Notes: generated from the letters alone by a model not told the origin. Numbered from the stretch's first letter, positions 41,875 through 51,544 are shown. The stretch is 60,542 nt of DNA from QFOX01 sp033763655 (GCA_033763655.1 JANRKD010000013.1:1-60542); one strand, 5' to 3'. A program made the numbers and translations.

Positions 41875-43287
41875 TTAGACGGCGAGCAGGATAATCGTCG
41901 CCAGGCCGAGGAAGCTGAAGAAGCCGACGCTGTCGGTGACGGTGGTCAGGAAAATAGTGCTGGAAATGGCGGGGTCGAAGCCTCGCCGATGCAGGAAAAT
42001 GGGGATGAGCGCCCCCCACAGGCCCGCCATCGTCATGGTGCCTGTGGCTGCGAGCAGCATCACCAGCGCCAGCTTCAGGTCGCTGAATAGGATAAATACC
42101 CCCGCTGCCATGATGAGCCCGAGGCCGAGACCGTTCAAAAAGCCGATGCGCATTTCCTTCAGGATATAGGCGCGGCTGTTGGCGTCGTTCAGCTGGCGCG
42201 TCGCAATCGCCCGCACGGCGACGGTGACGGTCTGGGTGCCGGTGTTGCCGCCCATGCTCGCCACCATCGGCATCATCAGGGCGAGGGCTACGACTTTTTC
42301 GATTGTCTGCTCGAAAATGGCGATAATGGCGGAGGCCAGCACGGCGGTGAGCAGGTTGACAAACAGCCAGCCGAAGCGGGCCTGCACCGCCTGCCAGACG
42401 CTGGACTGGAAATCCGAGCCGGCAACCCCCCCGGCGCGCAGGTAATCCTCTTCATCCTCCTCGACCAGCACATCGACCACATCATCGACCGTGATGGTGC
42501 CCACCAGCACGCCGTCATGGTTGATGACGGGGGTTTCGACCAGCCCGTATTTGCGAAAGAGGTAGGCCACTTCCTCCTGATCGGTATCGGCGGCGACGGC
42601 GTAAAGGTTGGTCTGGCGGATCTGTTCGAGCGGCACGTCGCGCTTATGGCCCAGAACGCTGCCGAGCATGACGCGCCCGGTTGGCACAAACGCTGCGTTG
42701 ACCGTGTAGATGACGTAGAAATATTCGGGCAGCTCATCGGCGGCGCGCAGGAAGTCGATCGTGTCGCCGACGCTCCAGAATTCGGGGACGGCGACGAGTG
42801 CTTTGCGCATCAGCCGCCCGGCGGACTCGGCCTCGTAGGTCAGGCTCTCCTCGATGTCCTCGCGCATTTCAAGCGACATGCCTTCGAGCAGTTCGAGCTG
42901 CTCGGCGGGGCCTAAATCTTCGAGGATATGGACGGCGTCGTCGGTTTCAAGTTCGGCCAGCGCCTCGACCGATTTTTCAGTGCCCAGCGCCTCGATGACA
43001 TCCTCGGCGGCCTCGGGCGAGAGTTCCGCCAGCATTTCCGAATCAAAATCACCGGCGAGCGCATCGGTCAGCCAGCGGCGTTCTTCGTGGCTGAGTTGCT
43101 CGAACAGTTCGGCCTGATCGGGGGCGGGCAGCGGCGACATGAGGCGGTGCGCGGCAATGGTATCCGCCCGCGCGATGGCGTCGAAAATGGCGGCGGTCAG
43201 CTCGGCGGTGAGGGCATGGCCGCCCTCGTGTTCATGGTGGGGACCGGCATGGGTGGTGGGGGCCGGGGCGTTGTCGATGTTGCTCAT
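41875..43287 (-). CDS. mgtE: Magnesium transporter MgtE
   Basis: 470 residues from ATG 43287 (ATG 43302 adds five). MgtE N-terminal superhelical domain (about 20-125), two CBS domains (about 135-260) and five membrane helices (about 285-470) with PMVASMGGNTGTQTVTVAVR. Mg2+-gated channel. His-rich start (HAGPHHEHEGGH) may bind metal. Confidence 0.94.
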   Translation of the reverse strand: MSNIDNAPAPTTHAGPHHEHEGGHALTAELTAAIFDAIARADTIAAHRLMSPLPAPDQAELFEQLSHEERRWLTDALAGDFDSEMLAELSPEAAEDVIEALGTEKSVEALAELETDDAVHILEDLGPAEQLELLEGMSLEMREDIEESLTYEAESAGRLMRKALVAVPEFWSVGDTIDFLRAADELPEYFYVIYTVNAAFVPTGRVMLGSVLGHKRDVPLEQIRQTNLYAVAADTDQEEVAYLFRKYGLVETPVINHDGVLVGTITVDDVVDVLVEEDEEDYLRAGGVAGSDFQSSVWQAVQARFGWLFVNLLTAVLASAIIAIFEQTIEKVVALALMMPMVASMGGNTGTQTVTVAVRAIATRQLNDANSRAYILKEMRIGFLNGLGLGLIMAAGVFILFSDLKLALVMLLAATGTMTMAGLWGALIPIFLHRRGFDPAISSTIFLTTVTDSVGFFSFLGLATIILLAV

Positions 43288-43333
43288 ATCGCCCCCCGTC
43301 ATGTGAATAATCTGCCGATGTTCGCTAGCTGGC

Positions 43334-43418
43334 TGGTGCGACCAAGAAGACTCGAACTTCCACGGGTCGCCCCGCTACCACCTCAAGGTAGTGCGTCTAC
43401 CAATTCCGCCATGGTCGC
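43334..43418 (-). tRNA. tRNA-Leu (GAG)
   Basis: 85 nt on the minus strand. Acceptor GCGACCA pairs with TGGTCGC, A discriminator, CCA encoded. D-loop TTGGTAGACGC, anticodon stem-loop CTACCTTGAGGTGGTAG giving anticodon GAG, a class II variable arm and T-loop GTTCGAGTC. The flanks CTAGCTGGCTGG (43325-43336) and CCAGCCAGCTAG (43423-43434) are inverse complements and extend the precursor stem. Confidence 0.95.
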
Positions 43419-43547
43419 CTGTCCAGCCAGCTAGGATGTGCGGGTTAGCAAATGTTAGCGCCGGGCGCAACAGATTAGTGCTCCGCACGTGCTGAATCCT
43501 GTGCGGTGAGGTTGCACCGATGCGCGCTACTGCGCTATAAGCGCGCG

Positions 43548-44267
43548 ATGGAATGGAAAATCTCACCCGGATTGACTGAATATCCCGAGGCGCTGGCGGC
43601 GATGGCGGCACGGGTTTCCGCCATCCAGCGTGGCGAGGCCGAGGAGATGGTCTGGCTGGTCGAGCATCCGCCGGTCTATACGCTTGGCACCAGCGCCAAA
43701 GCGGCGGATATACTCGCACATGGCGATATACCTCATTATGAAACGGGACGTGGTGGGCAGGTAACCTACCACGGCCCCGGCCAGCGGGTGGTTTACCTCC
43801 TGCGCGATTTGAAGCGCCATGCGGGGCCGACGGGGCCGGACTTACGCGCCTATGTGCAGCAGCTTGAGCAATGGCTTATCCTCACGCTCGGGGAGTTCGG
43901 CGTCGAGGGATTCACCCGCGAGGGGCGCGTCGGGGTGTGGGTGGATACAGGCGCCCGTGGGCATCAGGCCACAGCGGCGCCCACCTCTCCCAAGGGAGAG
44001 GTCGAAAAACGTTCTTCACGTTTTTCGGGTGAGGGCAACCCCGCCGACGAAGCCAAAATCGCTGCGCTCGGCGTGCGCGTGCAAAAATGGGTGACCAGCC
44101 ACGGTGTGGCGCTCAACGTCACCCCGGATTTGTCGCATTACGCGGGCATTGTCCCTTGCGGCATCCGCGCGTTCGGCGTCACCTCGCTCGCCGCCCTCGG
44201 CGTCCCCGTGGCGATGGCGGATGTCGATGCCGCGCTGCGGGAGAAATTCAGCACAGTGTTCGGTTAG
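43548..44267 (+). CDS. lipB: Octanoyl-ACP:protein octanoyltransferase with inserted palindromic repeat
   Basis: 239 residues from ATG 43548. Motifs GRGGQVTYHGPGQRVVYLL and the catalytic Cys in GIVPCGIRAFGVTSL (about 204). Attaches octanoate to lipoyl domains. Between GRVGVWVDTGARG and AKIAALGVRVQKWV, residues about 143-165 are encoded by a two-hairpin repeat (43983-44038) not expected in LipB. It keeps the frame and lies in a surface loop before the catalytic Lys, so the enzyme may still work. Confidence 0.94.
   Translation: MEWKISPGLTEYPEALAAMAARVSAIQRGEAEEMVWLVEHPPVYTLGTSAKAADILAHGDIPHYETGRGGQVTYHGPGQRVVYLLRDLKRHAGPTGPDLRAYVQQLEQWLILTLGEFGVEGFTREGRVGVWVDTGARGHQATAAPTSPKGEVEKRSSRFSGEGNPADEAKIAALGVRVQKWVTSHGVALNVTPDLSHYAGIVPCGIRAFGVTSLAALGVPVAMADVDAALREKFSTVFG
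43983..44038. repeat. Palindromic repeat inserted in lipB
   Basis: First hairpin ACCTCTCCC-AA-GGGAGAGGT (43983-44002), second hairpin CGAAAAACGT-TCTTC-ACGTTTTTCG (44003-44027), then GGTGAGGGC. Spacer 44888-44952 holds a sibling with the same frame (CCTCACCCG, a hairpin, CGACCTCTCCCAAGGGAGAG). Confidence 0.8.
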
Positions 44268-45164
44268 TGCAGGACGGCAGGAGTAGTCAGTAGCCAGTAG
44301 CCGGTAGCCAGTAGCCAGCAAGGAAGTGAAGAAAGAAAGCGAAGGAAGTGAAGTGAATAGAGGACGGTGGCCAGCAAGGGGAGTATCCCCCTCCCGCCTG
44401 CGGGAGGGGTTAGTGGAGGGAAGCGGCAAGGCAGAGTCGCGCGGTGAGAGTCGAGAGTCGAGTGGTGCGCGTGGGGCCACTCCTCACGCTCTCCCCTGTC
44501 ATGCCGTCTTTATGACGGCATCTATCTTTAAGGTGGACCCCGGCACAAGGCCGGGGTGACAGGTGGGGACGCTGTCGGCTGACTTAAAAAGATTCCCGCC
44601 GATGCGGGAAGAGGGTGGTGCCGCTCACTTTTTTACTACGCGACGCTCGACTCTGGCCGCTCGATTCTTCCCTTCCCGCTTCCCTCACCCCAACCCTCTC
44701 CCGCAGGCGGGAGAGGGAGCGACTCCCCTTGCTGGCCACCGTCCTCTATTCACTTCCTTTCTTCACTTCATTCGCTTTCTTTACTTTCTTTTTCTTTTTC
44801 TTTCTTTGTTTCTTTCTTTCTTCACTTCCTTCACTGGCTACTGGCTACTGGCAACCCCTTTTACCGCTCGACTCTTCTCTTGCTACCCAGCCCTCACCCG
44901 CCCCACCGCATCCATGATGCGGCGAGGCGACCTCTCCCAAGGGAGAGGTAAAGGTTGCCGCGCGCACTTCTCGACTCTCGACTCTCGACTCTAACCGCTC
45001 GATTCTCGATTCTTCCTTGGCTACCTCCCCTAGTGCAACGCCGCCACAATCGCGCGGTGTTTTGCGGCGCGATGCTGCATTGCATGCTGTGCATTTGCCA
45101 AGGCGGGTAAATATGCGTAAAGGAAGCCTATCTTCCCCACGCTTACCAGGAAAGTGATGTTGCT
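44268..45164. repeat. Giant composite palindrome 2 (after lipB)
   Basis: No gene. 44283-44860 has the same blocks in the same order as the element after pccB: GTAGCCA heptads, GAAGTGAAGAAAGAAAG tract, GTGAATAGAGGACGGT, CTCCCGCCTGCGGGAGGG, GAGTCGA heptads, ATGCCGTC-TTTAT-GACGGCAT (44501-44521), then the mirror arm ending in TACTGGC. A tail 44880-45010 adds the lipB-type palindrome (about 44888-44950) and CGACTCT heptads. 45030-45164 shows nothing but a possible weak ribosome site for astC. Confidence 0.85.
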
Positions 45165-46427
45165 ATGGTCGCGCTCCCCAAGAAAAATCAACCCGTAGGC
45201 GCGCCGTCGCAGGCGCTCATCGCCAAGGGGCGCCAGTATTATGTGCCCAACTATAAGCCGCGCGAGATGATCCTCGACCATGGCAAAGGCGCGACGGTGT
45301 GGGATATGGATGGCAACGATTACATCGACCTTGGGGCGGGGATTGCGGTGTGCAGCCTTGGCCATCAGGACCCCGACCTGCTCGCCGCGCTCGACGCGCA
45401 ATCGAGGAAGCTCTGGCATACCAGCAACATCTTTTACACCGAGCCGCCGATTAAGCTGGCGGAGAAGCTGGTGGAATCCTCGGGCTTTGCGCAAAAAGTG
45501 TTCCTCTGCAATTCAGGCGCGGAGGCCAACGAAGCGGCGATTAAGCTGGTACGCAAATATGCGGCGGATCAGGGCAAGCCACCGGCGCAGCGCAACATCA
45601 TCAGCTTCAATGGCTCGTTCCATGGCCGCACCATGGCGACCGTCACCCTTACCGCGCAGCCGAAATACCATGTCGGGTTCGAGCCAATGCCGGCGGGGTT
45701 TATCTACTGCGAGAAATTTAACGACGAAGCGGCCATCGAAAAGCTGGTCGATGCCAATACCTGCGCAGTGTTTGTCGAGCCGGTGCAGGGCGAGGGTGGG
45801 GTGATCCCGGCCAAGCCCGGCTTTCTGAAGCATCTGCGCGCGTTGTGCGACAAGGTCGGCGCGTTGCTGGTGATCGATGAAATTCAGGCGGGCATGGGGC
45901 GTACCGGCACATTGTTCGCCCATACGCAGGATGGAATCGTGCCCGACGTGGTGACCCTCGCCAAGGCGCTCGGCGGCGGGCTGCCTATCGGCGCGATGCT
46001 GGTTGGCGATAAAGCGGCGGATGTGCTGCAGTTTGGCACGCACGGCACCACGTTTGGCGGTAACCCGGTGATGGCGGCGGTGGCGCTGGCGTCGGTCAGC
46101 AAAATCGCGCGGCCCGAAATTCTGGCAGGCGTGGCGGATAAAGCCGCCAAACTGCGCGCCGCACTTGAGGCGATGAATGCCGAGCTGGGCCTGTTTGCCG
46201 ACATTCGTGGGCGCGGGCTGATGATCGGGGCCGAGTTGATTCCTGCCTATGCGGGCAAAGCAGGCGATATTTCCGAGGCCGCGCGTAAAGCCGGGGTGCT
46301 GGTGCTGGTCGCCGGGCCGAACGTGATGCGCTTCCTGCCGCCGCTGACGGTGACCGATGAGGAACTGAACACCGGGATGGTGCGTTTCAAAGCGGCGCTG
46401 GTGGAGTATAAGGCTGGCGCGGCGTAA
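45165..46427 (+). CDS. astC: Succinylornithine / acetylornithine transaminase
   Basis: 420 residues, class III PLP aminotransferase. CNSGAEANEAAIKLVRKYA, VFVEPVQGEGGVIPA, VIDEIQAGMGRTGTLFA and the PLP lysine in VTLAKALGGGLPIGAM (about 267). Its place at the head of the arginine succinyltransferase operon argues for AstC rather than ArgD; the two are alike in sequence. The stop overlaps the next ATG by one base. Confidence 0.92.
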   Translation: MVALPKKNQPVGAPSQALIAKGRQYYVPNYKPREMILDHGKGATVWDMDGNDYIDLGAGIAVCSLGHQDPDLLAALDAQSRKLWHTSNIFYTEPPIKLAEKLVESSGFAQKVFLCNSGAEANEAAIKLVRKYAADQGKPPAQRNIISFNGSFHGRTMATVTLTAQPKYHVGFEPMPAGFIYCEKFNDEAAIEKLVDANTCAVFVEPVQGEGGVIPAKPGFLKHLRALCDKVGALLVIDEIQAGMGRTGTLFAHTQDGIVPDVVTLAKALGGGLPIGAMLVGDKAADVLQFGTHGTTFGGNPVMAAVALASVSKIARPEILAGVADKAAKLRAALEAMNAELGLFADIRGRGLMIGAELIPAYAGKAGDISEAARKAGVLVLVAGPNVMRFLPPLTVTDEELNTGMVRFKAALVEYKAGAA

Positions 46428-47668
46428 TGGACAACGCCTTACGTGCGCCGCTGGATTGGATCGCCTCGCAAAGCGATCGGATGATTGCGCTGACCGAGCG
46501 CTGGGCGGCAGTGAATTCCGGCAGCGACAACCTTGCGGGGCTGCGTACCATGCGGGCGGCGCTGGCGGAGGATTTCGCAGTGCTCGGCGGAGTGGCGGAG
46601 GTGCTGCCGCTTTCGCCCATCACCCGCATCGATGCGGCAGGGGCGGCAGTGGAAATGCCCATGGCCGAGGCGCTGCGTATCACCAAACGCCCTGAAGCGC
46701 CCATCCAAATCCTCCTTGTTGGTCATATGGATACGGTGTATGGCATCGACCATCCTTTTCAAAAAACAAAACAAATTTCTGAGAATATATTGAACGGGCC
46801 GGGTGTCGCCGACCTCAAAGGTGGGTTGGCGGTGATGCTGCACGCACTCATGGCGCTTGAGCGCAGTCCGTGGGCGGGCAATCTCGGTTGGCAGGTGCTG
46901 CTCAACCCGGATGAGGAGATTGGTAGCGTTGCCTCCGACCCTTTACTCAAGGAAGCGGCGTCGGGCAAAACCCTTGGTCTCGTCTACGAACCGGCGTTGG
47001 CCGACGGCACGCTGGCCGGGGTGCGCAAAGGCAGCGGCAACTTTACGTTTATCGTGCGTGGGCGGGCGGCGCATGCGGGGCGTAACCCTGAGGCGGGGCG
47101 TAACGCCATCGCCGCGCTGGCGGAGGCAACCAGTGCTATTTTTGCCCTGAATGGCCAGCGCGAAGAAGTGACCATTAATCCCGGTAAGGTCGAGGGCGGT
47201 GGCGCGTTGAATGTGGTGCCTGACCTTGCCATTCTGCGCTTTAACATCCGCACCCGCGAGGTCGAGGATGAGGCATGGGTGCTCGGCGCGCTGAATAAAA
47301 TGGTGGATAGCCTTGGGCATAAAGATGGCTTTGCTGCTGAATTGCATGGGCATTTTACCCGCAAGCCAAAACCGATGGCACCGGCGGTCAAAGCCGTATT
47401 CGATTTTGTGCAGGCCTGCGGAGCCGAGCTTGGCCTCGCTATCGGCGTCAAACCTTCCGGCGGCTGTTGCGACGGCAATAATCTGTGGCATTACGGCCTG
47501 CCCAATGTCGATACGCTGGGCGTACGCGGCGCCAACATCCATTCGGCGGAGGAAATCTGCTACCTTGATTCGTTTGTCGAGCGTGCCCAGCTTTCGGCGT
47601 TGATGCTGATGAAACTGGCAAAGGGCGAGGCCGTACTTCCGCTTGAGTCCGGACGCGGGGCGCTGTAG
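46427..47668 (+). CDS. M20 family amidohydrolase in the AST operon
   Basis: 413 residues. Zinc ligands in LLVGHMDTVYG (His, Asp), GPGVADLKGGLAVML (Asp), NPDEEIGS (Glu-Glu) and NIHSAEE near the end; lid domain about 200-310. No signal peptide, so cytoplasmic. Closest style is glutamate carboxypeptidase/CPG2. AstE is absent from the operon, and this enzyme could release succinate from succinylglutamate. That role is inference from position and chemistry. Confidence 0.9.
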   Translation: MDNALRAPLDWIASQSDRMIALTERWAAVNSGSDNLAGLRTMRAALAEDFAVLGGVAEVLPLSPITRIDAAGAAVEMPMAEALRITKRPEAPIQILLVGHMDTVYGIDHPFQKTKQISENILNGPGVADLKGGLAVMLHALMALERSPWAGNLGWQVLLNPDEEIGSVASDPLLKEAASGKTLGLVYEPALADGTLAGVRKGSGNFTFIVRGRAAHAGRNPEAGRNAIAALAEATSAIFALNGQREEVTINPGKVEGGGALNVVPDLAILRFNIRTREVEDEAWVLGALNKMVDSLGHKDGFAAELHGHFTRKPKPMAPAVKAVFDFVQACGAELGLAIGVKPSGGCCDGNNLWHYGLPNVDTLGVRGANIHSAEEICYLDSFVERAQLSALMLMKLAKGEAVLPLESGRGAL

Positions 47669-47704
47669 GCTCGCGCATCGCCCCCCTAACCATGAGGTGT
47701 TTAC

Positions 47705-48724
47705 GTGTTTTTGCGCCCCGCTACCCTGAATGACCACGATGCTATCCTTGCGCTTGCCCGTCAGGCGGGGTTTGGGATGACGTCGCTGCCGCCCGACGCG
47801 GCGGTGCTACGGGATAAAATTGAGGCATCGGTGGCCAGTTTTGCTGGAAAACACCCGAAAGCAGGGCAGGAAAGCTTCCTTTTCGTGCTCGAAGACAGTG
47901 AAAACGCCGGGCATATCGCCGGAACCTGCGGTATCAAGGCGCATATCGGCCTCAGCCAGCCGTTTTACTCTTATAAACTGACGACAATCACCCAAGTATC
48001 GAGCCAGCTCGATATCTTCTCGAAGCAGACAATGCTGCAGGTGACCAACGACCTGACCGGGGCGACGGAAGTTGGGTCGCTGTTCCTGCAGCCGACCTAC
48101 CGGCGCGATCGTTTGGGTAAAATGATGTCGCTTTCGCGCTTCATGTTTATGGCCGCCTTCCCGAAATATTTTGCCGATCAGGTGATTGCCGAGATGCGCG
48201 GGGTACATGATGTGGATGGAAATGCACCATTTTACAATGCCTTACCAAAGAAGTTCTTCGAGATGGATTTTGCCAAGGCCGACTATATCAACGCCACGCA
48301 GGGCAACCAGTTCATTAACGACCTAATGCCAAAATATCCTATTTACCTGAGTTTGCTGCCAAAATCGGCGCGGCGCGTGGTCGGTGAAGTCAACGCCGCG
48401 TCGGAGCCGGCGAAAATCATGCTCGAACGGCAGGGGTTCAAATATACCGGCTATGTCGATATTTTCGACGGTGGGCCGACCCTGATTGCCGACCGCCAAT
48501 CAATCGATGTCATCCGGCAGGGTCGCCTTGCCAAGGTTGTTGCGATAGCGGAATTGCCTGAGGAAACCAGCAAATTTATGATAAGTAACGACCGGTTTGA
48601 AGGGTTTCGTTGCGCGGTTGGGCGGTTAAAACCCCTGCCTGACGGGACACTTCAGATTACACCACGTCTGGCGCGCCGGGCCGGGGTGTCAATGGGTGAT
48701 AATTTGCGCTATTACCCCCTTTAA
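47705..48724 (+). CDS. astA: Arginine N-succinyltransferase
   Basis: 339 residues, GTG start with GAGGTG upstream. AstA signatures: LRPATLNDHDAILALARQAG, FGMTSLPPD, EVGSLFLQPTYRRDRLGKMM, EMRGVHDVDGNAPFYNALP. Transfers succinyl from succinyl-CoA to arginine, first step of the pathway. Confidence 0.96.
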   Translation: MFLRPATLNDHDAILALARQAGFGMTSLPPDAAVLRDKIEASVASFAGKHPKAGQESFLFVLEDSENAGHIAGTCGIKAHIGLSQPFYSYKLTTITQVSSQLDIFSKQTMLQVTNDLTGATEVGSLFLQPTYRRDRLGKMMSLSRFMFMAAFPKYFADQVIAEMRGVHDVDGNAPFYNALPKKFFEMDFAKADYINATQGNQFINDLMPKYPIYLSLLPKSARRVVGEVNAASEPAKIMLERQGFKYTGYVDIFDGGPTLIADRQSIDVIRQGRLAKVVAIAELPEETSKFMISNDRFEGFRCAVGRLKPLPDGTLQITPRLARRAGVSMGDNLRYYPL

Positions 48725-48750
48725 TTCTTCGCGCCGGAACAGGAGTTCTT

Positions 48751-50208
48751 ATGCAATATATCAATGGCTTATGGGTCGATGAGGGCAGCCATAGCTTCAC
48801 CTCGACCAACCCGGCGACCGGGGCAGTCCTCTGGCAGGGCAAGGCGGCGGATGCGGCGCAGGTAGAGGCGGCGGTGGCAGCGGCGCGGGCGGCTTTCCCA
48901 GGCTGGGCGGCTCGCTCCCACGAGGCGCGCCTCGCGGTGCTGGAGGCGTTTAAGGCATTGATTTCAGGCGCGCAAGAGGATCTGGCCACCGCGATTGCCG
49001 AGGAAACCGGCAAAGCGATGTGGGATGCTAAATCAGAAGCGGCGGCGGCGGTCGCCAAACTTACCTATACCAACGAAGCCTATGCCGAACGGACAGGCAC
49101 AAAATCACGCCATTCGCCGGTAGGCAATGCCGTGGTGCGCCATAAGCCGCACGGGGTGATGGCGGTCTATGGCCCGTATAATTTTCCTGCACATCTGCCC
49201 AATGGCCATATTATGCCGGCGTTGCTGGCAGGCAATACGGTGGTTTTCAAGCCGAGTGAACAAACGCCGATGGTTGGGGAATGGATGGTAAAACAATGGC
49301 ATAAGGCGGGACTGCCGGCTGGAGTGCTCAACCTCGTGCAGGGCGAACGCGACACCGGGATTGCCCTCTCCAAAGCGGCGGTGGATGGCATTCTGTTCAC
49401 CGGCTCCTCGGCGACGGGACGGGCGATTCACGCGCAGTTCGCGGGCCGTCCGGAAATCATTCTCGCGCTGGAGATGGGCGGCAATAACCCATTGATTGTT
49501 AGCGAAATATCAAATCTGGACGCGGCCGTACTTGAGACGATCCTTTCCGCTTTTACGGGGACGGGGCAGCGTTGTACCTGTGCGCGGCGATTAATTCTTC
49601 CAGCATGGGCTGGGCGTGATGCGTTTATTGAATCCCTCCTAAAGACTGCCGCGAGCCTGACTATCGGCGCCTATAATGCGACGCCCGCGCCCTTTATGGG
49701 GCCGGTCATCTCGCTGCGTGAGGCGACGCGCTTGCTCGAGGCGCAGAATCAGCTCGAGAAACTGGGCGGCAAGGTGTTGCTGCGCATGCGGCTGCTGCAG
49801 GAAGGGCTGCCCTTCGTGACTCCGGCGATTATTGATATGACCGGGGTTAAGAATGTTCCGGATGAGGAATATTTCGGGCCGCTTTTACAGCTTTATCAGG
49901 TTGATTCGCCCGACGAAGCGGCGGTCATTGCGAACCAAACCCGCTTTGGCCTGAGCGCCGCCGTTTTATGCGACGATTATGCACTCTTTCAACGACTTAG
50001 CAGCCAATTACATGCCGGGTTAATCAACTGGAACCGGCAGACGACCGGCGCTTCCGGGGCGGGGCCGTTTGGCGGTGTGGGCGTCAGCGGCAATCATCGC
50101 CCCGCCGGTTATTACGCGGCCGATTATTGTGCCTACCCCGTCGCCTCGGTCGAGGTCGAGGGGCTGGCCCTGCCCACCCAACTCCCCCCGGGACTGGTCA
50201 TAGGATAG
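48751..50208 (+). CDS. astD: Succinylglutamate semialdehyde dehydrogenase
   Basis: 485 residues, aldehyde dehydrogenase fold. VYGPYNFPAHLPNGHIMPAL, LEMGGNNPL (general-base Glu) and GTGQRCTCARRL with the nucleophile Cys near 275. NAD-dependent fourth step of the pathway. CAGGAG before ATG. Confidence 0.96.
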   Translation: MQYINGLWVDEGSHSFTSTNPATGAVLWQGKAADAAQVEAAVAAARAAFPGWAARSHEARLAVLEAFKALISGAQEDLATAIAEETGKAMWDAKSEAAAAVAKLTYTNEAYAERTGTKSRHSPVGNAVVRHKPHGVMAVYGPYNFPAHLPNGHIMPALLAGNTVVFKPSEQTPMVGEWMVKQWHKAGLPAGVLNLVQGERDTGIALSKAAVDGILFTGSSATGRAIHAQFAGRPEIILALEMGGNNPLIVSEISNLDAAVLETILSAFTGTGQRCTCARRLILPAWAGRDAFIESLLKTAASLTIGAYNATPAPFMGPVISLREATRLLEAQNQLEKLGGKVLLRMRLLQEGLPFVTPAIIDMTGVKNVPDEEYFGPLLQLYQVDSPDEAAVIANQTRFGLSAAVLCDDYALFQRLSSQLHAGLINWNRQTTGASGAGPFGGVGVSGNHRPAGYYAADYCAYPVASVEVEGLALPTQLPPGLVIG

Positions 50209-50212
50209 ACAA

Positions 50213-51544
50213 ATGCAGGCGCGCGAATGGCAATTTGACGGTTTGGTTGGCCCCACCCACAATTATGCCGGGCTGGCCTTGGGCAATCTGGCGGCGGCAA
50301 AAAATGCGGGCGCCGTGTCCAATCCACGGCAAGCGGCGCTGCAAGGGCTTGAAAAAATGCGCTTTGTGCGCAATCTCGGGGTACCGCAGGCCTTCCTGCC
50401 ACCGCATTACCGCCCGCAGGTAGCGGTGCTGCGTGGGTTGGGGTTCGAGGGGGGGCTTGATCAGCTTCTTGCCACTGCCGGTCGGCAGGCCCCGGGGATA
50501 TTGGCGGCAGTATATTCATCATCGTTTATGTGGGCGGCCAACGCCGCGACGGTGTCACCCTCGGCCGATAGTGCCGATGGCCGGTTGCATTTGACCCCTG
50601 CGAATCTGGTCAGCCATTTCCACCGCAGCATCGAACCGCAGTTCAGCGAACATCTGCTGCGTCAAATTTTCCATAATAAAAAATTATTTTCCGTCCATAA
50701 TTCGTTGCGCCCGGTACAGGCGCTGGGCGATGAGGGTGCTGCTAACCATATGAGGATATGCAAGAATCATGGTGATGCCGGCACTAACGTTTTTGTCTAT
50801 GGTAAAAGTCATGAAATGACTTCAAATCCAGCAAAATTCCCGGCCCGGCAAGAGCAATTAGCCAGTGAAGCCATCGCTCGCCTGCACCGGCTCGATCCGG
50901 CGGCGACATTGATGCTCCAGCAATCACCGCAAGCTATTGATTTTGGTGTATTTCATAACGATGTCATTGCCATGAATACGACGAATTTAATGCTGGTTCA
51001 TGCGCAGGCATTCATCCCGGGGCATCAGAAAAAGCTAAAAGATTTTTTCGCCGCCCGACCCGATTTTTGCTTCCGTGAAATTGATGCCCGCGTTCTTTCG
51101 GTCAGCGATGCGGTTTCCACCTATCTCTTCAACTCAGAGTTGCTTGAACTGGCAGGGCGGAAATTTGCCCTCGTTGCCCCCTCCGAGTGCGAGAATCATG
51201 CTGGTGTCAGCGCGGTCGTCGCCTCGCTCATCGCCGAGGGTGTGCTCCATGACGTCCACTACCTGGACGTGCGCGAGAGCATGCGTAACGGGGGTGGTCC
51301 GGCCTGCCTGCGGCTACGAATCGTTATGACTCCGGAACAAGAAGCGGCGATACACCAGGGGGTTGTATTGACCGATGAGAAATACATGCAGTTGGTCGAA
51401 TGGGTGAATCGGCATTATCGCGACCGCCTCCATTTTGATGATTTGCGCGACCCGCAACTGGTGCATGAATTAGATGTTGCTTATGTGGCTCTGGAGTCTA
51501 TTCTCGGGATGCCGGGTCTGTATGATCGTTGGCGGGCCGAGTAA
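50213..51544 (+). CDS. astB: N-succinylarginine dihydrolase
   Basis: 443 residues. Begins AREWQFDGLVGPTHNYAGLA, has MGDEGAANH-like LGDEGAANHMR and GGPACLRLRI with the catalytic Cys at 365. Converts succinylarginine to succinylornithine, releasing CO2 and ammonia. Starts 4 nt after astD; last gene of the operon. Confidence 0.97.
   Translation: MQAREWQFDGLVGPTHNYAGLALGNLAAAKNAGAVSNPRQAALQGLEKMRFVRNLGVPQAFLPPHYRPQVAVLRGLGFEGGLDQLLATAGRQAPGILAAVYSSSFMWAANAATVSPSADSADGRLHLTPANLVSHFHRSIEPQFSEHLLRQIFHNKKLFSVHNSLRPVQALGDEGAANHMRICKNHGDAGTNVFVYGKSHEMTSNPAKFPARQEQLASEAIARLHRLDPAATLMLQQSPQAIDFGVFHNDVIAMNTTNLMLVHAQAFIPGHQKKLKDFFAARPDFCFREIDARVLSVSDAVSTYLFNSELLELAGRKFALVAPSECENHAGVSAVVASLIAEGVLHDVHYLDVRESMRNGGGPACLRLRIVMTPEQEAAIHQGVVLTDEKYMQLVEWVNRHYRDRLHFDDLRDPQLVHELDVAYVALESILGMPGLYDRWRAE

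Noticed and set aside
44563..44994. 143-codon frame in the second giant palindrome
   Set aside because: Same reason: a translation of repeat DNA.
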